From contig NZ_WXFG01000022.1 in assembly GCF_009881055.1 (NCBI RefSeq), positions 1 to 64,000 of the forward strand: 64,000 nt of DNA, read 5' to 3'. Below, piece by piece: positions 61,650 through 64,000 of this stretch; position 1 is the first letter of the stretch; every line of letters begins with the position of its first letter. This stretch comes from Peptoclostridium sp. GTDB taxonomy: Bacteria > Bacillota > Clostridia > Peptostreptococcales > Peptostreptococcaceae. The notes under the pieces were generated by a model. That model was not told where the DNA came from. It worked only from the letters and a program-made list of their open reading frames with translations, and ran no database searches. The position numbers were made by a program, and so were the translations under genes.

Positions 61650-63575
61650 ATGGGATTAAGTTTAGCGTATAAGGTACTAAAAGATCACCTTATAGAAGGA
61701 GAACTAAAGCAAGGACAGGAAATATGCATCAAAGTTGACCAGACGCTTACTCAGGATTCAACAGGAACAATGGTTTATCTTCAACTTGAAGCCATGGGAG
61801 TGGAAGGCGTAAAGACAGATCTTTCTGTAGCCTATATTGACCACAACACTCTTCAGCAGGGCTTTGAAAATGCTGATGACCACGAGTTTATAAAGACGGT
61901 TGCTGCAAAATACGGAATAGTTTACTCTAAGCCTGGCAACGGCATATGCCACCAGCTTCAGCTTGAAAACTTCGGCAAGCCTGGAGCAACGCTTCTAGGC
62001 TCAGACAGCCATACTCCTACAGGAGGCGGCCTTGGCATGATTTCCATAGGAGCCGGTGGACTGGACGTTGCGGTTGCTATGGCCACAGGCAAATATTTCA
62101 TGAAGGTGCCAAAGGTTATAAATGTCAAGCTTTCTGGAAAACTAAGCCCATGGGTTTCTGCAAAAGACATAATACTCCACGTGCTAAGAGAGCTTAGCGT
62201 TAAGGGCGGAGTAGGTAAGATAGTTGAATATACAGGAGAAGGTGTAAGCTCACTTTCAGTTACTGACAGAGCTACAATAACTAACATGGGTGCCGAGCTT
62301 GGAGCCACAACTTCAATATTCCCAAGCGACTTAAATACACTTGAATATCTTAAGCTTCAGGGCAGAGAGGGCGACTGGAAAGAGATGAGCGCCGACGTGG
62401 ATGCCACATATGACGAAGTGCTTGAGATAGACCTTTCTACACTTGAGCCTCTTGTAGCGCAGCCGCACAGCCCTGACAACGTAAGGCCTGTAAAAGAGAT
62501 AATAAACCTCAAGGTTGACCAGATTTCAATAGGAAGCTGCACTAACTCTTCTTATTCAGACCTTATGAAGGTTGCAGGAATACTAAAAGGCAAGAAGGTG
62601 CATCCTGATGTAAGCCTTTCAATCGCACCGGGCTCAAGCGCAATACTAAAGACTCTTGCTGAAAACGGAGCTCTTGCTGACATGATAGCTGCCGGAGCAA
62701 GGATACTAGAGTGCGCATGCGGACCTTGCATAGGAATGGGCCAGGCGCCAAAGACTGATGCAATTTCACTTAGAACGTTCAACAGAAACTTCTTCGGAAG
62801 AAGCGGCACTGAAAGCGCACAGGTATATCTTGTAAGCCCTGAGGTCGCAGCCGTATCTGCACTCAAGGGATACCTCGAAGATCCAAGGATACTAGACATC
62901 GAGCTCGACATAAATATGCCTGAAAAATTCGAAAGAAACGACAGCCTGTTTGTATATCCTCCTGCAGACAGAAAGAGTGTTGAAGTAGTGATGGGGCCAA
63001 ACATAAAGCCTTTCCCTATAAACAAGGCTCTTGGTGACAAGCTTGAAGGAAAGGTTGTTCTCAAGGTTGAAGACAACATAACAACAGACCACATAATGCC
63101 TTCAAATGCAAGCCTGCTTCCATACAGATCAAACATACCGCATCTTGCAAACTTCTCTTTCAGCACAGTTGACAAAGAGTTTCCTCAAAGATGTAAAGAT
63201 AACGGCGGAGGTTTCATAATAGGCGGAGACAACTATGGACAGGGTTCAAGCAGGGAGCATGCTGCACTGGCGCCGCTGTATCTTGGAATAAAAGCTGTAA
63301 TCACCAAGTCGTTTGCAAGAATACACAAAGCCAACCTTATAAACAGTGGAATCATCCCGCTTGAGTTTGCAGATGCTTCAGATTACGACAAGGTAGGCTT
63401 TATGGATGATGTTGAAATTGAAAACATACTAGACATGCTGCCATCAGGCAAAGTAACGCTCAAGGATAAAACAACAGGTGAAAGCATCGAGCTTAAGTTC
63501 GAAGGTTCTGAAAGGGATATCGAGATACTAAGAAGAGGCGGATACTTGAACTACGCAAAATCTAACCTTATATAA
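61650..63575 (+). CDS. acnA: Aconitate hydratase
   Basis: It interconverts citrate and isocitrate with a 4Fe-4S cluster. It has 641 residues, the shorter bacterial type. Cluster ligands are Cys in SIGSCTNSSYSD and the pair in CACGPCIGMGQ. The swivel domain carries GGDNYGQGSSREHAALAP. The promoter overlaps a palindrome and a GntR gene follows after 41 bases. In an anaerobe this likely supports glutamate synthesis from oxaloacetate made by Pyc. The start ATG 61650 follows GAGGTGA. Confidence 0.95.
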   Translation: MGLSLAYKVLKDHLIEGELKQGQEICIKVDQTLTQDSTGTMVYLQLEAMGVEGVKTDLSVAYIDHNTLQQGFENADDHEFIKTVAAKYGIVYSKPGNGICHQLQLENFGKPGATLLGSDSHTPTGGGLGMISIGAGGLDVAVAMATGKYFMKVPKVINVKLSGKLSPWVSAKDIILHVLRELSVKGGVGKIVEYTGEGVSSLSVTDRATITNMGAELGATTSIFPSDLNTLEYLKLQGREGDWKEMSADVDATYDEVLEIDLSTLEPLVAQPHSPDNVRPVKEIINLKVDQISIGSCTNSSYSDLMKVAGILKGKKVHPDVSLSIAPGSSAILKTLAENGALADMIAAGARILECACGPCIGMGQAPKTDAISLRTFNRNFFGRSGTESAQVYLVSPEVAAVSALKGYLEDPRILDIELDINMPEKFERNDSLFVYPPADRKSVEVVMGPNIKPFPINKALGDKLEGKVVLKVEDNITTDHIMPSNASLLPYRSNIPHLANFSFSTVDKEFPQRCKDNGGGFIIGGDNYGQGSSREHAALAPLYLGIKAVITKSFARIHKANLINSGIIPLEFADASDYDKVGFMDDVEIENILDMLPSGKVTLKDKTTGESIELKFEGSERDIEILRRGGYLNYAKSNLI

Positions 63576-63616
63576 CTTCACAGCAAATACAAATAGTCAT
63601 GGAAGGGAAGAGTGCT

Positions 63617-64000
63617 ATGGTATCTAATATATTTTCAAAGGAAAAAAACAAATCTTCTCTAAGCTCAAAGATATTCAACGTCTTGAGAGACAACATCCTT
63701 GAAGGCAAATACGTGCATGACGAAAAGCTTATTGAGGTAAAGCTGGCCCAGGAACTCGGTGTCAGCAGGACTCCTGTGCGAGAAGCCTTAAAGCAGCTCG
63801 AATTGGAAGGACTTGTTGAGAATATACCCAATAAAGGCGTAGTAGTTAAGGGCATCTCAAAGCAGGATATCAGCGACATATACACAATAAGGCTGGCAAT
63901 CGAAGGGATAGCTGTTGAGTGGGCTATGGAGAGAATGTCTGAAGAGGATGTAGAAAAGCTAAAGGAGATATACGAGCTCATGGAATTCTATACTCTCAAA
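63617..64000 (+). CDS. GntR-family regulator (FadR subfamily), 3' end outside window
   Basis: The first 128 codons are visible. The N-terminal winged helix has the GntR signature LAQELGVSRTPVREALKQLE followed by GLVENIPNKGVVV. The start of an FCD ligand domain follows (DIYTIRLAIEGIAVEWAMER). The start ATG 63617 follows GGAAGGGAAG, 41 bases after the aconitase stop. It is the likely regulator of the palindrome at 61580. Ligand unknown; related proteins bind citrate-like or other carboxylic acids. Confidence 0.88.
   Translation, partial: MVSNIFSKEKNKSSLSSKIFNVLRDNILEGKYVHDEKLIEVKLAQELGVSRTPVREALKQLELEGLVENIPNKGVVVKGISKQDISDIYTIRLAIEGIAVEWAMERMSEEDVEKLKEIYELMEFYTLK

Overview
This is a chromosomal window from an anaerobic, low-to-moderate GC member of the Bacillota (class Clostridia). 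Gene content and gene order suggest the Peptostreptococcaceae neighbourhood, for example a Peptoclostridium- or Acetoanaerobium-like organism. The evidence is: T-box leaders; the smc-ftsY-ylxM-ffh-rpsP-khpA-rimM-trmD-rplS-rbgA-rnhB...topA-codY core order; AsnA; IreB; a rubredoxin/desulfoferrodoxin pair; and near-perfect TTGACA/TATAAT promoters. The genus is an inference. Almost all genes lie on the + strand. The minus-strand exceptions are a truncated insertion-sequence gene at the left edge, argCJ, a sirtuin and a small membrane protein.

Left part (1-6.6 kb): the end of a probable IS256-family element, then the ornithine/arginine genes split into two divergent units, argC-argJ (-) and argB-argF-argD (+). 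Each unit has its own promoter and its own T-box with an Arg (CGU) specifier. From 6.6 to 12.7 kb there is an envelope/division-type cluster: SteA-like, SteB/MctB-like, a GT2 glycosyltransferase, a MraY/WecA-like membrane transferase, DUF3866, a NUDIX hydrolase, and a XerD homologue that has lost most of its catalytic residues. From 12.8 to 22.4 kb: mltG, the trmR/trhP wobble-uridine pair, rnc, a radical SAM protein, smc and ftsY.

Centre (22.4-37.4 kb): ylxM-ffh-rpsP-khpA-rimM-trmD, where rimM appears to start at an AUA or AUU codon. Then rplS-rbgA-rnhB, a FliK-like/FlhB-C-like gene pair outside any flagellar operon, yraN, comM, dprA, topA, codY and rarA.

Right part (37.6-64 kb): pyc with a cre-like site at its promoter; iscR-iscS-iscU with an operator-like inverted repeat; mnmA; alaS with a short attenuator-like leader; ireB, a large unrecognised membrane protein, ruvX and a DUF1292 gene; fur; rnjA; an M50 protease with scpAB; rluB, a GNAT-like protein with a four-cysteine tail, surE and an RpiR-type regulator; a sirtuin; rubredoxin plus desulfoferrodoxin; asnA under an Asn T-box; and an aconitase whose promoter overlaps a palindrome, followed by a GntR-type regulator cut by the window end.

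No rRNA, tRNA, CRISPR array, prophage or classical defence island was seen. The most unusual items are the SteA/SteB-glycosyltransferase-degenerate XerD cluster, the FliK/FlhB-C-like pair, the non-AUG rimM start, the alkaline-phosphatase-like membrane protein between ireB and ruvX, and several unreported-looking regulatory leaders. All functions are read from sequence motifs and family knowledge; no database search was run.
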